The notes below the pieces were generated by a model that saw nothing but the letters and a program-made list of their open reading frames with translations, had not been told where the DNA came from and ran no database searches. The translations under genes were made by a program, and so were the position numbers. Source: Chloroflexota bacterium (lineage in GTDB: Bacteria > Chloroflexota > Anaerolineae > Anaerolineales > UBA4823). Taken from it: a stretch of 64,000 bases of DNA. The stretch is from the NCBI GenBank assembly GCA_029782365.1, contig JAKOUW010000240.1:124001-188000 (forward strand), read 5' to 3'. Positions 8,380 to 16,649 of the stretch are shown piece by piece (the first letter of the stretch is position 1; each line of letters starts with the position of its first letter).

Positions 8380-8407
8380 TTGAACCCTGAAAAAACAGTC
8401 ATATAAT
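8380..8407 (+). promoter_or_regulatory. Sigma-70-type promoter upstream of the E1 alpha gene
   Basis: TTGAAC (8380-8385), a 16-base spacer and TATAAT (8402-8407), 33 bases before the GTG start at 8441, whose Shine-Dalgarno is aggagg (8430-8435). This 196-base gap otherwise holds no gene. Confidence 0.55.
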
Positions 8408-8440
8408 ATCTCTCATGGTTGATCAATCCAGGAGGTAGGC

Positions 8441-9469
8441 GTGCCGCTTGATGTCTGGTCACTCTATGGACTGATGCTGAGAAGCCGCCTGTTCGAAGAG
8501 GCTATTGCCCAACTCTGGCATGCCGGCCTGATCTCCGGTGAAATGCATCTTGGAACGGGAGAAGAAGCGACCATCGCCGGTGTCGTGGCCCACTTGCGTG
8601 AAGGCGATGCCATGGCTTTGGACCATCGCGGCAGCGCGGCAATGCTGATGCGCGGCATAGACCCGGTCTTGATCTTGCGCGAATTGCTCGGCGATGCAGG
8701 GGGATTGTGCGCGGGAATGGGCGGGCACATGCACTTGTTTGCGAAAGAGTATCTGGCAGCTTCATCAGGGATTGTGGGGGCAGAGGGGCCAATGGCGGCC
8801 GGATTTGCTCTTTCAGCCCAATATGTACGTCCTGGCTCTGTTGCGGTGGCTTTCTTTGGCGACGGCGCTATGAATCAAGGCATGCTGATGGAATCCATGA
8901 ACCTGGCCTCGGTCTGGAAATTGCCGGTCTTGTTCGTCTGCAAGGACGATGGTTGGGCCATTACCACCCAATCCGATCAAGTGACTGCAGGAGATTTGAA
9001 CAAGCGAGCGCAGGGATTGGGCATCCCGGCTGTCGAAGTGGATGGGCGCGATGTGTGCGCGGTGTGGGAGGCCGCCGGCAAAGCTATGGAAAGCGCTCGT
9101 TCAGGCTACGGCCCGACCTTTCTGCATGCCCGCTGTGTACATTTCGAAGGCCACTTTTTGGGCTTTCAATTGATAAAGGTTGTGCGCGCTCCACTCCGGG
9201 AAATGCCCCGAATCGCTGGCCCGCTCACTCAGTCGTTTTTGCAGCCCGGCGGAGCGTCTCTGCAAGAGCGCCTGGCAGGTCTGAAAGCAATTTCGGCTGC
9301 GCTTCTCTCGACGGTGCGCGATCCACGCCGAGACCCGGCCAATGATCCGCTGACGCGGGCGCGCCTCTTGCTTCAGGCTGAGCCGCTGCATTTACAAGAG
9401 CTGGAAGAACAAATTGAGAAAGAGATAACAAGTATCCTGGCAGCGGCAATGGTGGGGCTGCACTCATGA
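8441..9469 (+). CDS. Thiamine-diphosphate-dependent 2-oxoacid dehydrogenase E1, alpha subunit
   Basis: 342 residues from a GTG start with a strong aggagg. The thiamine-diphosphate motif begins at FFGDGAMNQGMLMESMNLA and ends in a KDDGWAITT segment. Upstream are the DHRGSAAMLMRG His loop and GAGMGGHMHLF, as in the PDH/acetoin dehydrogenase E1 alpha family. The protein decarboxylates a 2-oxoacid (pyruvate, branched-chain oxoacid or acetoin-type substrate) and reductively acylates a lipoyl E2. Its stop overlaps the start of the beta subunit by four bases (ATGA), showing coupling. No E2 or E3 gene is nearby, so the substrate cannot be assigned. Confidence 0.87.
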   Translation: MPLDVWSLYGLMLRSRLFEEAIAQLWHAGLISGEMHLGTGEEATIAGVVAHLREGDAMALDHRGSAAMLMRGIDPVLILRELLGDAGGLCAGMGGHMHLFAKEYLAASSGIVGAEGPMAAGFALSAQYVRPGSVAVAFFGDGAMNQGMLMESMNLASVWKLPVLFVCKDDGWAITTQSDQVTAGDLNKRAQGLGIPAVEVDGRDVCAVWEAAGKAMESARSGYGPTFLHARCVHFEGHFLGFQLIKVVRAPLREMPRIAGPLTQSFLQPGGASLQERLAGLKAISAALLSTVRDPRRDPANDPLTRARLLLQAEPLHLQELEEQIEKEITSILAAAMVGLHS

Positions 9470-10497
9470 AAACGATGTTTTTTACGCAGGCGGTTGACGA
9501 CGCACTTGCCCAGGCTATGTCAGTTGATCCGCGCATCATTCTTTTGGGCGAGGATGTCCCCTTGCTGCGGCGCAACCTGCTGGCGCGATTCGGCTCCAAA
9601 CGCGTGCGCGGCACGCCAATCAGCGAAAGCGCTTTCCTGGGAGCCGGTGTGGCTGCCGCCATGTCTGGACTGCGCCCCGTGATTGAAATGTATATGGTGG
9701 ATTTTCTTGGAGTCTGCATGGATGCCCTGCTCAACCAGGCTGCTAAGGTCAAGGCCTTTTCAGGCGGAAAATGGACCGCGCCTGTGGTGGTGCGTGCACC
9801 TTGCGGCGGCGGTTATGGGGATGGGGGCCAGCACGAACAATCTTTATGGGGCTGGCTGGCGCACATCCCCGGCCTGACGGTCATTGTGCCTTCCACGCCG
9901 GCCGACGCTGGCGGCTTGATGACCGCGGCACTGCAGTTTGATGAGCCGGTCGTCTTTCTCGAACCGAAACTGCTCTCAGAATCGTGGCTGGAATTTCTGG
10001 GGTCGGGTGGGCGACGTACAGTTCAGTATGATATCCCCAAGGAAGGAGCACAGGGGCCAGTGCCAGACAGGTGGCAGCCGCTTCCGATTGGCAAAGCGGT
10101 TATTCGGCGCCAGGGCAGCGATATCACCCTCGCCAGCCTCGGCGTCAGTGTGCATCGTGCTCTGCAAGCCGCCGAGGATCTGCGCCAGGCTGGGATATCC
10201 GCAGAGGTGCTCGATTTACGGTTTGTTTCGCCGCTCGATCGAACCACTCTGTGCGAAAGTGTCTCGAAAACTGGCCGGCTGCTGGTAGTTGACGAAGATT
10301 ATGAGGGTTTTGGCCTTTCCGGTGAAGCGGCGGCGATCTTGTTGGAGGCAGGCGTCTCGTTTCGATACGCCCGCGTTTGTACGCAGACGACAATCCCCTA
10401 TGCCCGCTGCCTGGAAGACCAGACTTTGCCCAACGTGGAACGCATTTGTTTGAAAGCCAAAGAGCTCTCATCGGGCGTTCCCAATTCATCTGAGTGA
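9466..10497 (+). CDS. 2-oxoacid dehydrogenase E1, beta subunit
   Basis: 343 residues, ATG overlapping the alpha-subunit stop. Family landmarks are ILLGEDV near the N-terminus, RGTPISESAFLGAGVAAA, the PCGGGYGDGGQHEQS loop that lines the active site, HIPGLTVIVPSTPADA, and a transketolase C-terminal domain (LASLGVSVHRALQAAEDL to VLDLRFVSPLD). It forms the alpha2beta2 E1 with its neighbour. The next gene is unrelated and the complex's dihydrolipoyl acyltransferase must be encoded elsewhere. Confidence 0.88.
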   Translation: MKTMFFTQAVDDALAQAMSVDPRIILLGEDVPLLRRNLLARFGSKRVRGTPISESAFLGAGVAAAMSGLRPVIEMYMVDFLGVCMDALLNQAAKVKAFSGGKWTAPVVVRAPCGGGYGDGGQHEQSLWGWLAHIPGLTVIVPSTPADAGGLMTAALQFDEPVVFLEPKLLSESWLEFLGSGGRRTVQYDIPKEGAQGPVPDRWQPLPIGKAVIRRQGSDITLASLGVSVHRALQAAEDLRQAGISAEVLDLRFVSPLDRTTLCESVSKTGRLLVVDEDYEGFGLSGEAAAILLEAGVSFRYARVCTQTTIPYARCLEDQTLPNVERICLKAKELSSGVPNSSE

Positions 10498-10625
10498 GCT
10501 TATGGCGTATGGCGGCGCATCCCGTGTCTGGTCATTGAAGCTGTTGCGAGACGATTTGAGCGCCCGTTGCAGGAGTGCGAAACCGCCTTGCGCCTTGTGT
10601 GTTTTATTGGAAGGAGTGAGCTTAT

Positions 10626-11225
10626 ATGGACTGGAAGTATATCCACTTCCATCAACAGGCTGTCTTCACCGCCGCGCGCCAGAGCATCCTGGACGCGGCC
10701 CGACCTGTCATGGCCGAATCGCTCGGGCTGATTGAAGAGACCGACGAAGGTTTTTCAGTACGGGGGCGCAGCGCGTGGCACAACGCAATTGCCAATTTCC
10801 GCATTTCGGAGATTTCAGAGGGAACGCAGGTGGCCGTCGAGCTGATCGTAGAAAGAGTCGGCGGCTGGCGAGATTACATGCTGGTAGACATCGGCGGTTA
10901 TTACGATGGCCAGATACGCCGGTGGCTGGCGGACATTGGCAGGCAGCTTGGGCAGCAACCGGTCTCTATGAGCAGGCCCTCCGCCGGTCATGGCTGCCTG
11001 GTTGGCTGCCTGGTGTATCTCTTCGTGGGGGCCGGGTTGGCATTTTGCGCTATACCGCTCGATCGCGCCTTATTCCAGCAAACTCCCTCTTCAAACCTGG
11101 GGCCTTTCACCATCCTGGCATCTATTTTGGGCCTCTCCGCCGGTTTAATCGCATTTCTTGCGGTGAGATATCCGGAAGCCCCGGTTTGGAAAGCGATCCG
11201 AGAGCGATTGAGAAGATTCCCGTGA
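10626..11225 (+). CDS. Hypothetical protein with soluble N-domain and two membrane helices
   Basis: 199 residues, ATG after a clear ggaaggag. Residues 1-115 look soluble, with alternating strands and an amphipathic helix near the N-terminus. They contain VRGRSAWHNAIANFRISE and VAVELIVERVG segments but no catalytic motif that I recognise. Two hydrophobic helices (about 123-143 and 160-180) follow, and the protein ends in a basic tail (RERLRRF). The product is probably a membrane-anchored protein with a cytoplasmic domain. It is followed 30 bases later by another small membrane protein, with which it probably forms a unit. Function unknown. Confidence 0.65.
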   Translation: MDWKYIHFHQQAVFTAARQSILDAARPVMAESLGLIEETDEGFSVRGRSAWHNAIANFRISEISEGTQVAVELIVERVGGWRDYMLVDIGGYYDGQIRRWLADIGRQLGQQPVSMSRPSAGHGCLVGCLVYLFVGAGLAFCAIPLDRALFQQTPSSNLGPFTILASILGLSAGLIAFLAVRYPEAPVWKAIRERLRRFP

Positions 11226-11254
11226 AAATCGAAGCGCAAAAGTGAGGTGCTCGA

Positions 11255-11596
11255 GTGATCAAAACTGTTATTTCAATCGTTGTTGGCGCTGGATTGGGAA
11301 TCATTGGTTCCCAGTATCTTTTTGTCGGATCTGCGCTCAGCCTGATCCCTTGGGGAATCGGTGGGCTGGTGATTGGTGCCTGGAGCGATAACAGGCGAGC
11401 CTCCATCCTCAATGGCTTTTGCTACGGTTTTATTCTTGCGTTCGTTTTTATGGTCGCCGGCTATACGGGCACAGCATCTTTGTTAAGCCGCCTGCCGTTT
11501 TTTGCTTTGTTGGGCCTGTTTGGCGCTGTTTGTGGTCTGATACTCGGAATCCTCGGACATTTTTTTAGATTTGGAATCCAGGCAATGAGGAAGTAG
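11255..11596 (+). CDS. Hypothetical small membrane protein
   Basis: 113 residues from a GTG start behind gaggtg. Almost the entire protein is hydrophobic, with four probable membrane helices (around residues 4-22, 28-44, 53-70 and 78-105) and a short basic tail (QAMRK). Gly-rich helices (GAGLGIIGSQ and GLFGAVCGLILGILG) give no family signature that I can name. It probably forms an operon with the preceding membrane-anchored protein. Function unknown. Confidence 0.6.
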   Translation: MIKTVISIVVGAGLGIIGSQYLFVGSALSLIPWGIGGLVIGAWSDNRRASILNGFCYGFILAFVFMVAGYTGTASLLSRLPFFALLGLFGAVCGLILGILGHFFRFGIQAMRK

Positions 11597-11764
11597 GATT
11601 TGCCGGGCATCTGTGCAAAAAGAATGGTCTGCCTATCCAACAGCCTGACGCACGGAAATATTCGAGCGGCCAGCGTAGAGAATGCCCTGGTTAGAAAATG
11701 GTCAGACAGTTGGTTGCAAAACTAACATGAATTTCTATTGCAAAAGTCAAACGAGAGAGGAAAT

Positions 11765-12325
11765 ATGAAACCGTTCGCTTTTTGTAAGTCCACATTCTTT
11801 TTACTGCTTGTGCTGAGCATGATGCAATTTGCGTGCAGTTTCGGTTCACCATCGCCCAATCCTGCCCCTCAGCAATCCAATGACAGCTCACCTGTTCCGA
11901 ATCCATCCAATGCCGAACAAATTGTCGTCAGCGGTGCAGTCAGTAAAACCTTCCCACCAGTGAGAGTCAATATAGGGAAGTTCGGAGCTGATAAAATTCG
12001 GCTTTACATGTATGAAGAAACACCCAAGGATTTGAGCAGGGTGGGCGACGCTCTGACGATAGATTTCCCGGCGAATTTTCAGCCAGGTACTTATGCTTTC
12101 GATAATTCCATCGATAACACCTCGCTCAGCCAGTATGCAATCTATACCACAACCGCCGCGGATGGGACTCCTGCTGCTTATAAGAGTATCAAAGGCACGT
12201 TGAATCTTACGGCTGTTGGTTCCGCGTTCAGCGGTCAATTTGCCATCACAATGGCAGACCAGTCCAATGTATCGAAAATGATTGACGTGAGCGGCTCCTT
12301 CACGGATTTACCGATTAATCCGTGA
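11765..12325 (+). CDS. Putative secreted lipoprotein
   Basis: 186 residues from the ATG at 11765, preceded by gagaggaa; an in-frame GTG-type extension upstream has no ribosome binding site. The N-terminus is a signal sequence (basic start, FFLLLVLSMMQFAC) whose Cys at about residue 24 could be lipidated, although the lipobox is not canonical. A Ser/Pro/Asn-rich spacer follows (residues ~25-52), then a domain of about 130 residues with beta-strand-like spacing. No known domain was recognised. A strong hairpin follows the gene at 12358-12401. Confidence 0.65.
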   Translation: MKPFAFCKSTFFLLLVLSMMQFACSFGSPSPNPAPQQSNDSSPVPNPSNAEQIVVSGAVSKTFPPVRVNIGKFGADKIRLYMYEETPKDLSRVGDALTIDFPANFQPGTYAFDNSIDNTSLSQYAIYTTTAADGTPAAYKSIKGTLNLTAVGSAFSGQFAITMADQSNVSKMIDVSGSFTDLPINP

Positions 12326-12357
12326 TCCGGTCAAGCCCGGCGGGATAAGGCCGACGA

Positions 12358-12401
12358 TCGAATTTGCCTGCCACCAGACTCCTGATCGCAGGCAAATTCG
12401 A
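12358..12401. terminator. 14-bp perfect hairpin between convergent genes, likely bidirectional terminator
   Basis: The arm 12358-12371 is the exact reverse complement of 12388-12401, with a 16-base loop. It lies between the convergent lipoprotein and aldo/keto reductase genes. No long T-tract follows, so termination strength is uncertain. Confidence 0.5.
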
Positions 12402-12447
12402 CGTGCTGAACGCTGAGGCAAAATCGCAAGAAGTGAAGATCCATCTG

Positions 12448-13410
12448 CTAAACCCGCCATGTCAGGGTTGCCTGGTTGAGAGCATTCACTTCTTGCGGAG
12501 TCAAAGAAAACTGCAGCGTTTCAGCGTTGTTCAATGCCTGTTTCCCATTCTTCGCCCCAGGGATTGGCAGCACGATGGGATTTTCAATCAGCCAGCGCAG
12601 AGCCACCTGGCTGGGGGATTTTGAATACTTTTCGCCTATTGATCTTAGCAATTCAATTACCGGCTGGATGGCTTGCAAGGCTTTGCCGTTATACTGAGGC
12701 AGAATGCGCCGGAAGAATCCGCCTGGGCGGTTTTGCGCTGAATACTTACCGGTCAACATACCGCCTGCCAGGGGGGAATAGGCGATCAGTGTGACGCCCA
12801 ATTCGCGGCAGGCATCCAGGACGCCATTGATCTCGGGTTGGCGTTTCAAAAGGGAGTATTCGACCTGGTTGGATGCCAGTGGAATACCCCTCCTGGCAAG
12901 CGCGGCGTGCGCCTGGCGCATTTGCTCGGCCGAATAATTGCTCACCCCAACTGCCTTCACCTTCCCGGCTTCGACCGCATCGGCAACCACATTCATCAGA
13001 CTCGGAATCGAAATGCGTGCATTGGGGAAATGGTGCTGGTATAAATCAATAGACTCACGTTCCAACCGGTGCAAAGTCATTCCCAATTCCTTCGTAAAAT
13101 CTTCGATACGAAATGAAAAGCCGGATGGGTATTTGGTGGCAATCAGGATATCTTTGCCGCGCGCCAGCTCGCCCAGGCGTTGTTCCGCCGCCCCCATGCT
13201 GTACATGGCGGCAGTATCGAATAAATTCACGCCGGCCGCGAGGCTCAATTCGAGGGCGCGTTTCTCCTCCTCGATTCCGTCCGCGCCTCCATAGGCGGTC
13301 TTGGCTGGGTGCAAACGTGCAAAGCCTTTCGGGTCACCCCAGGTCATTGCTCCGACGCCCAGCCGGGGCACATGCAAACTGCTTCTTCCCAATGTGTTTG
13401 CGTGTTCCAA
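12448..13410 (-). CDS. Aldo/keto reductase
   Basis: About 320 residues from a TTG at 13410. The frame is open to an ATG at 13482, but that start lies inside the upstream gene, whereas the TTG has gaggaggg five bases ahead. Catalytic features of the NADPH-dependent aldo/keto reductase superfamily are present: NLFDTAAMYSMG (Asp and Tyr), the Lys in ILIATKYP, and the His in DLYQHHFPN. The C-terminal VLPIPGAKNGKQALNNAET is the cofactor-phosphate binding segment. It reduces a carbonyl of unknown identity. It follows the F420-reductase-like gene by 11 bases and is probably under the same TetR control. Confidence 0.9.
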   Translation of the reverse strand: MEHANTLGRSSLHVPRLGVGAMTWGDPKGFARLHPAKTAYGGADGIEEEKRALELSLAAGVNLFDTAAMYSMGAAEQRLGELARGKDILIATKYPSGFSFRIEDFTKELGMTLHRLERESIDLYQHHFPNARISIPSLMNVVADAVEAGKVKAVGVSNYSAEQMRQAHAALARRGIPLASNQVEYSLLKRQPEINGVLDACRELGVTLIAYSPLAGGMLTGKYSAQNRPGGFFRRILPQYNGKALQAIQPVIELLRSIGEKYSKSPSQVALRWLIENPIVLPIPGAKNGKQALNNAETLQFSLTPQEVNALNQATLTWRV

Positions 13411-13421
13411 GGCGACCCTCC

Positions 13422-14063
13422 TCACTTCATGATTTTGATATTGAACATGCCCGTGCCAAGCGCGCCCAACAGTCTGACCCATAGAGGGAGATACATCTCG
13501 GTGCCGCGCGCAGTGGAGATATCGCCCAGATCCACAATGTGAATCCAGCCAAAGCTCTTCAAAATTTCAACCACCTGCGCCTTGGCCGAGGCGTCATTTC
13601 CGCTGATGAACATGTGGTGATCGCCATTGGCTGTCTGGCCTGGGTAGATCATTATATTTGCCGTGACAGTGTTCAGTGTTTTGACGACTTTTACCTGCGG
13701 GAAAGCCCGTTGAATCTGCTCGCCCAATGAATCTGTATTGCTGATTAGCAAAGTGGGCGGCATACCGCGCGAAAAATCGAGCGGATTTGAAATATCAACC
13801 AGCACCTTGCCATTCAAATTGGCTTCTCCCGCCAACTTCAACGCTTCGAGCGATATCGCGCCTTTCGTGGCATTAAACACGATTTCACCAAAAGCTGCCG
13901 ATTCCGCAAATGTGCCGACCTTGACTGCTGCATCTTTCGATGCCAACTTGTCTTCACTCTTCAACGGATCGCGCGTCCCGATCATCACATCGTGACCCAA
14001 TTCCGCCAGGCGGCTGCTGATGGCCAGCCCAACCATGCCCGTACCCAGTACACTTGCCTTCAT
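13422..14063 (-). CDS. NADPH-dependent F420 reductase-like NAD(P)-binding protein
   Basis: 213 residues, ATG with aaggag nine bases upstream. The N-terminal Rossmann motif GTGMVGLAISSRLAELG (residues 7-23) and the IGTRDP phosphate-binding strand fit the NADP oxidoreductase, coenzyme F420-dependent family. ISNPLDFSRG and KTLNTVTANIMIYPG are typical of the same family. Such proteins move hydride between NADPH and F420 or act as other small reductases; use of F420 here is not shown by the sequence. It is divergent from a TetR-type regulator and shares with it a region holding two identical 20-bp palindromes. Confidence 0.82.
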   Translation of the reverse strand: MKASVLGTGMVGLAISSRLAELGHDVMIGTRDPLKSEDKLASKDAAVKVGTFAESAAFGEIVFNATKGAISLEALKLAGEANLNGKVLVDISNPLDFSRGMPPTLLISNTDSLGEQIQRAFPQVKVVKTLNTVTANIMIYPGQTANGDHHMFISGNDASAKAQVVEILKSFGWIHIVDLGDISTARGTEMYLPLWVRLLGALGTGMFNIKIMK

Positions 14064-14099
14064 CGATTTTTCTCCTTGTAAAATTTTTAATAATATGCT

Positions 14100-14152
14100 A
14101 CGATACAGATCTGTATCGTCTTGTTTGATTATACGATACAGATCTGTATCGT
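14100..14152. promoter_or_regulatory. Twin 20-bp perfect palindromes, TetR-type operator
   Basis: ACGATACAGATCTGTATCGT occurs at 14100-14119 and again at 14133-14152. Each copy is its own reverse complement, and the centres are 33 bases (about three helical turns) apart. They fill the intergenic region between the divergent F420-reductase-like gene and the TetR regulator. This is the classic layout for an autoregulating TetR protein that also represses the adjacent reductase operon. Confidence 0.85.
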
Positions 14153-14168
14153 GTCAAGGGAAGAATTT

Positions 14169-14735
14169 ATGAAAAAAGATCTAAATCGCAAAGACAAGGT
14201 TTTTCAAACTGCTGCGCGCCTCTTTTATCAAAACGGCTACCGTTCGATCGGCGTGGATACCCTCGCTGCTGAATCGGGCATCGGCAAAATGACCCTCTAC
14301 CGTCATTACCCTTCCAAAGATGAACTGATCGTTGCCTATCTCAAGGCGAGTGATGAATTATTCTGGAAGAGTTTTGATCAAATCACAGAATCTGCGCCTA
14401 CCGGGCGCGAAAAACTGCTGGCATTCTTTCAGTCTTTGCAGGATTATGTCTTGACACCCGCCTGTTATGGGTGTCCATTCCTCAACGTGGCAACCGAATA
14501 CCCGGACATCCATTACGCCGGCCATCAAGTGGCGATCGACCATAAGCAGTCTGTCCGGGCGCGCTTCCGCCAATTGGCGCAGGAAACAGGCGCGAAAAAG
14601 CCAGATATTTTGGCCGACCAACTTTTTTTGTTGATGGATGGCGCGTACATGGCAGCGCGCATGTTTGGAACCCAGAATCCGGCCGCCCACCTTGCCGATG
14701 CTGCTCAATCGTTGATTGATTCGGCGAGCAAATAA
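14169..14735 (+). CDS. TetR/AcrR family transcriptional regulator
   Basis: 188 residues from the ATG at 14169; an in-frame upstream ATG at 14121 would put the start inside the operators and is rejected. The N-terminal helix-turn-helix spans residues ~6-52, with VFQTAARLFYQNGYRSIGVD and the recognition helix GIGKMTLYRHYPSKDEL. The C-terminal ligand domain contains two Cys (ACYGCPFLN), as in several TetR regulators that answer to reactive or electrophilic compounds; this point is inference. It almost certainly binds the twin palindromes just upstream and controls itself and the divergent oxidoreductase pair. Confidence 0.9.
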   Translation: MKKDLNRKDKVFQTAARLFYQNGYRSIGVDTLAAESGIGKMTLYRHYPSKDELIVAYLKASDELFWKSFDQITESAPTGREKLLAFFQSLQDYVLTPACYGCPFLNVATEYPDIHYAGHQVAIDHKQSVRARFRQLAQETGAKKPDILADQLFLLMDGAYMAARMFGTQNPAAHLADAAQSLIDSASK

Positions 14736-14757
14736 ACGCTTTCGACTCCTAATTTGA

Positions 14758-14763
14758 TATACT
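14758..14763 (+). promoter_or_regulatory. -10 box of a probable leaderless promoter for the DUF1905 gene
   Basis: TATACT is followed by six bases (ttaccc) and the ATG at 14770, with no Shine-Dalgarno. The spacing is the same as at rarA, the KefB-like gene and the LuxR gene. Confidence 0.5.
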
Positions 14764-14769
14764 TTACCC

Positions 14770-15057
14770 ATGAACCTTGAATTTCGCGGAGAAATATTAT
14801 TCTGGCATGGCCCTGCCCCTTTTTACTTTGTGGCCGTCCCAGAGCAGCAGAGCCTCGATTTGAAGGCCATCTCGAGCCTGGTCACGTATGGTTGGGGAGT
14901 GATTCCGGTCCATGTGCAGATCGGTAAAACCCAGTGGAAGACTTCGTTGTTCCCCAAAGATGGCCGTTACCTGGTCCCGATCAAAGCAAATGTGCGCAAA
15001 GCGGAAGAGCTCGAAGATGGCGACAGCGTGACGGTGCGCCTGGAAGTCCGTTTGTAA
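14770..15057 (+). CDS. DUF1905 domain-containing protein
   Basis: 95 residues, all of it a DUF1905 domain: EFRGEILFWHGPAPFYFVAVP, then the G-W-G-x-I-P-V segment (YGWGVIPVHVQIGKTQWKTS) and KDGRYLVPIKANVRKAE. These small beta-barrel-like proteins are often fused or adjacent to YdeI/OmpD-associated or DUF1801 proteins, as here; no biochemical role is established. The ATG lies six bases after a -10-like TATACT, so its mRNA may be leaderless. Confidence 0.85.
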   Translation: MNLEFRGEILFWHGPAPFYFVAVPEQQSLDLKAISSLVTYGWGVIPVHVQIGKTQWKTSLFPKDGRYLVPIKANVRKAEELEDGDSVTVRLEVRL

Positions 15058-15246
15058 ATACAGGCGAAGAATTCGGCCATAGATTTCAAGCAATTCCCCG
15101 GGCGCAATCATATTATTTTCGAAAAAAACTGAGAGGAATTAACGGGTTACTGCCAGGATTGGATTGCCATGCCGGGGTAATCCAATATAGTATAATCCTC
15201 TATAGTTTATCTTTTTGCTGAGCTTTTACAGGTGAAGGGAGTGTCT

Positions 15247-15663
15247 ATGGCAGAAAACAAAACGAAGGCAACCGAAGCAAGTGTGGAAGATTACATCTCT
15301 GCGATCACCGACGAGACCCGGCGCAAAGACTGCGAAGTGTTGGTCAGGGTGATGTCTAATGCCACACGAGAGCAGCCCAAGATGTGGGGAACGAGTATTG
15401 TTGGGTTTGGCAGCTATCATTATAAGTATGAAAGCGGAAGAGAAGGCGATTCCTGCCTGGCAGGGTTTTCCTCTCGCAAAGGTGATATCAGCGTTTACGG
15501 CTTGTTGAATTTCCCTGGGCGTGAAGAGCTGATGGCAAAACTTGGAAAATACAAACAAGGTGTAGGCTGCCTGTATATCCGCAGGCTCAGTGATGTCAAC
15601 CTGGATATACTAGAACAATTAATGTCTGCCGCCGTTGACGAGAGAAAGCGCCACTACACTTGA
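15247..15663 (+). CDS. DUF1801 domain-containing protein
   Basis: 138 residues from the ATG at 15247, with aagggag upstream. The domain runs over most of the protein: SVEDYISAITDETRRKDCEVL at the N-terminus, QPKMWGTSIVGFGSYHYKYESG in the middle, then FSSRKGDISVYG and the C-terminal CLYIRRLSDVNLDILEQLM. DUF1801 proteins share the YdhG fold, some members of which have been described as frataxin-like iron chaperones. The role here is unproved. Its TGA overlaps the TTG start of the next gene. Confidence 0.83.
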   Translation: MAENKTKATEASVEDYISAITDETRRKDCEVLVRVMSNATREQPKMWGTSIVGFGSYHYKYESGREGDSCLAGFSSRKGDISVYGLLNFPGREELMAKLGKYKQGVGCLYIRRLSDVNLDILEQLMSAAVDERKRHYT

Positions 15664-16628
15664 AAGCCATCTTGTGCAATCGATATGGAGCTCCAGCCGA
15701 GGTGCTGGAGCTCCAGGAAATCGAAAAGCCAAAACCGGCGGATAATCAGGTCCTGGTTAAGGTTTACGCCGCTTCCCTCAACAAAAAAGACCTGGCTCCA
15801 ATCAGAGGAAATTGGATCGCTCGCCTGCTGGGCACCGGGCTCAGGAAACCCAAATATCCGTATTTGGGATCGGATATTGCCGGCAAGGTTGAGGAGATTG
15901 GCACAAATGTGATCGAGTTCCGCCCCGGCGACCTGGTGTTTGGGGCAGCCTCGATCGGTTTCGCCGAGTATGTTTGTGCGCGCCAGGATTTGTTGTTCAT
16001 GAAACCGCCCAATGTGTCCTTCGAAGAAGCATCGGCTGTGCCGGTAGCAGCGATCAGCGCCTTGCAGGGTTTGCGCAAAGGCCAGATTCGGGCAGGGCAG
16101 AAAGTGTTGATTTATGGCGCCTCGGGCGGAGTGGGCATGTTGGCAGTGCAAATAGCCAAATCTTTTGAGACCGAAGTCACTGCTCTGTGCAGCACAGCGA
16201 ATGTGGATAATGCACGCCGGCTGGGAGCCGATCATGTCGTGGATTACACACAGGATGATTTCACCGAACATGGTCTGGTTTATGACCTGATTCTCGCCGT
16301 TAATGGGCAGCGCTCGCTTTTCGATTATCGAAATGCGTTGAGCCCTCAGGGTTATTGCATTGTGGTTGGCGGCGCTATCCTCCAGGTTTTCCAGGCGTTG
16401 GTGTTTGGTCCCCTGCTTTCTAAACAAGGGGGCAGGCAGATCAAGTTCATGGGAATCGCCAGGCTTAATCATGATGATTTGTCATTTCTCGCCGGGCTGT
16501 TGGGAGCTGGAAAAATCAAACCTTTGATCGAGCGCCAATTTCCCTTGGAAAAGACGGCGGAGGCGCTGCTCTACCTGGAAGAAGGACATGCCCGGGCAAA
16601 AATCGTGATCACGATGCCACACGCATAA
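15660..16628 (+). CDS. NAD(P)-dependent alcohol dehydrogenase / quinone oxidoreductase (MDR superfamily)
   Basis: 322 residues from a TTG overlapping the preceding stop (TTGA). The N-terminal GroES-like domain (PGDLVFGA, GFAEYVCA) lacks the Cys ligands of a structural or catalytic zinc, so this is a zinc-free member. The nucleotide motif is LIYGASGGVGMLAVQIAKS at about residues 150-168. The product probably reduces quinones or enals with NADPH. The gene is translationally coupled to the DUF1801 gene and followed by an OsmC gene, which fits a redox-stress theme for this stretch. Confidence 0.85.
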   Translation: MKAILCNRYGAPAEVLELQEIEKPKPADNQVLVKVYAASLNKKDLAPIRGNWIARLLGTGLRKPKYPYLGSDIAGKVEEIGTNVIEFRPGDLVFGAASIGFAEYVCARQDLLFMKPPNVSFEEASAVPVAAISALQGLRKGQIRAGQKVLIYGASGGVGMLAVQIAKSFETEVTALCSTANVDNARRLGADHVVDYTQDDFTEHGLVYDLILAVNGQRSLFDYRNALSPQGYCIVVGGAILQVFQALVFGPLLSKQGGRQIKFMGIARLNHDDLSFLAGLLGAGKIKPLIERQFPLEKTAEALLYLEEGHARAKIVITMPHA

Positions 16629-16649
16629 TATTCCATAAGGAGATGTTGG

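Noticed and set aside
10502..10735. 77-residue plus-strand frame after the E1 beta gene
   Set aside because: Low-complexity translation that overlaps the start of the next well-supported gene; no ribosome site.
15654..16472. 272-residue minus-strand frame opposite the MDR oxidoreductase
   Set aside because: Antisense shadow; the plus-strand gene has clear Rossmann motifs and coupled start.
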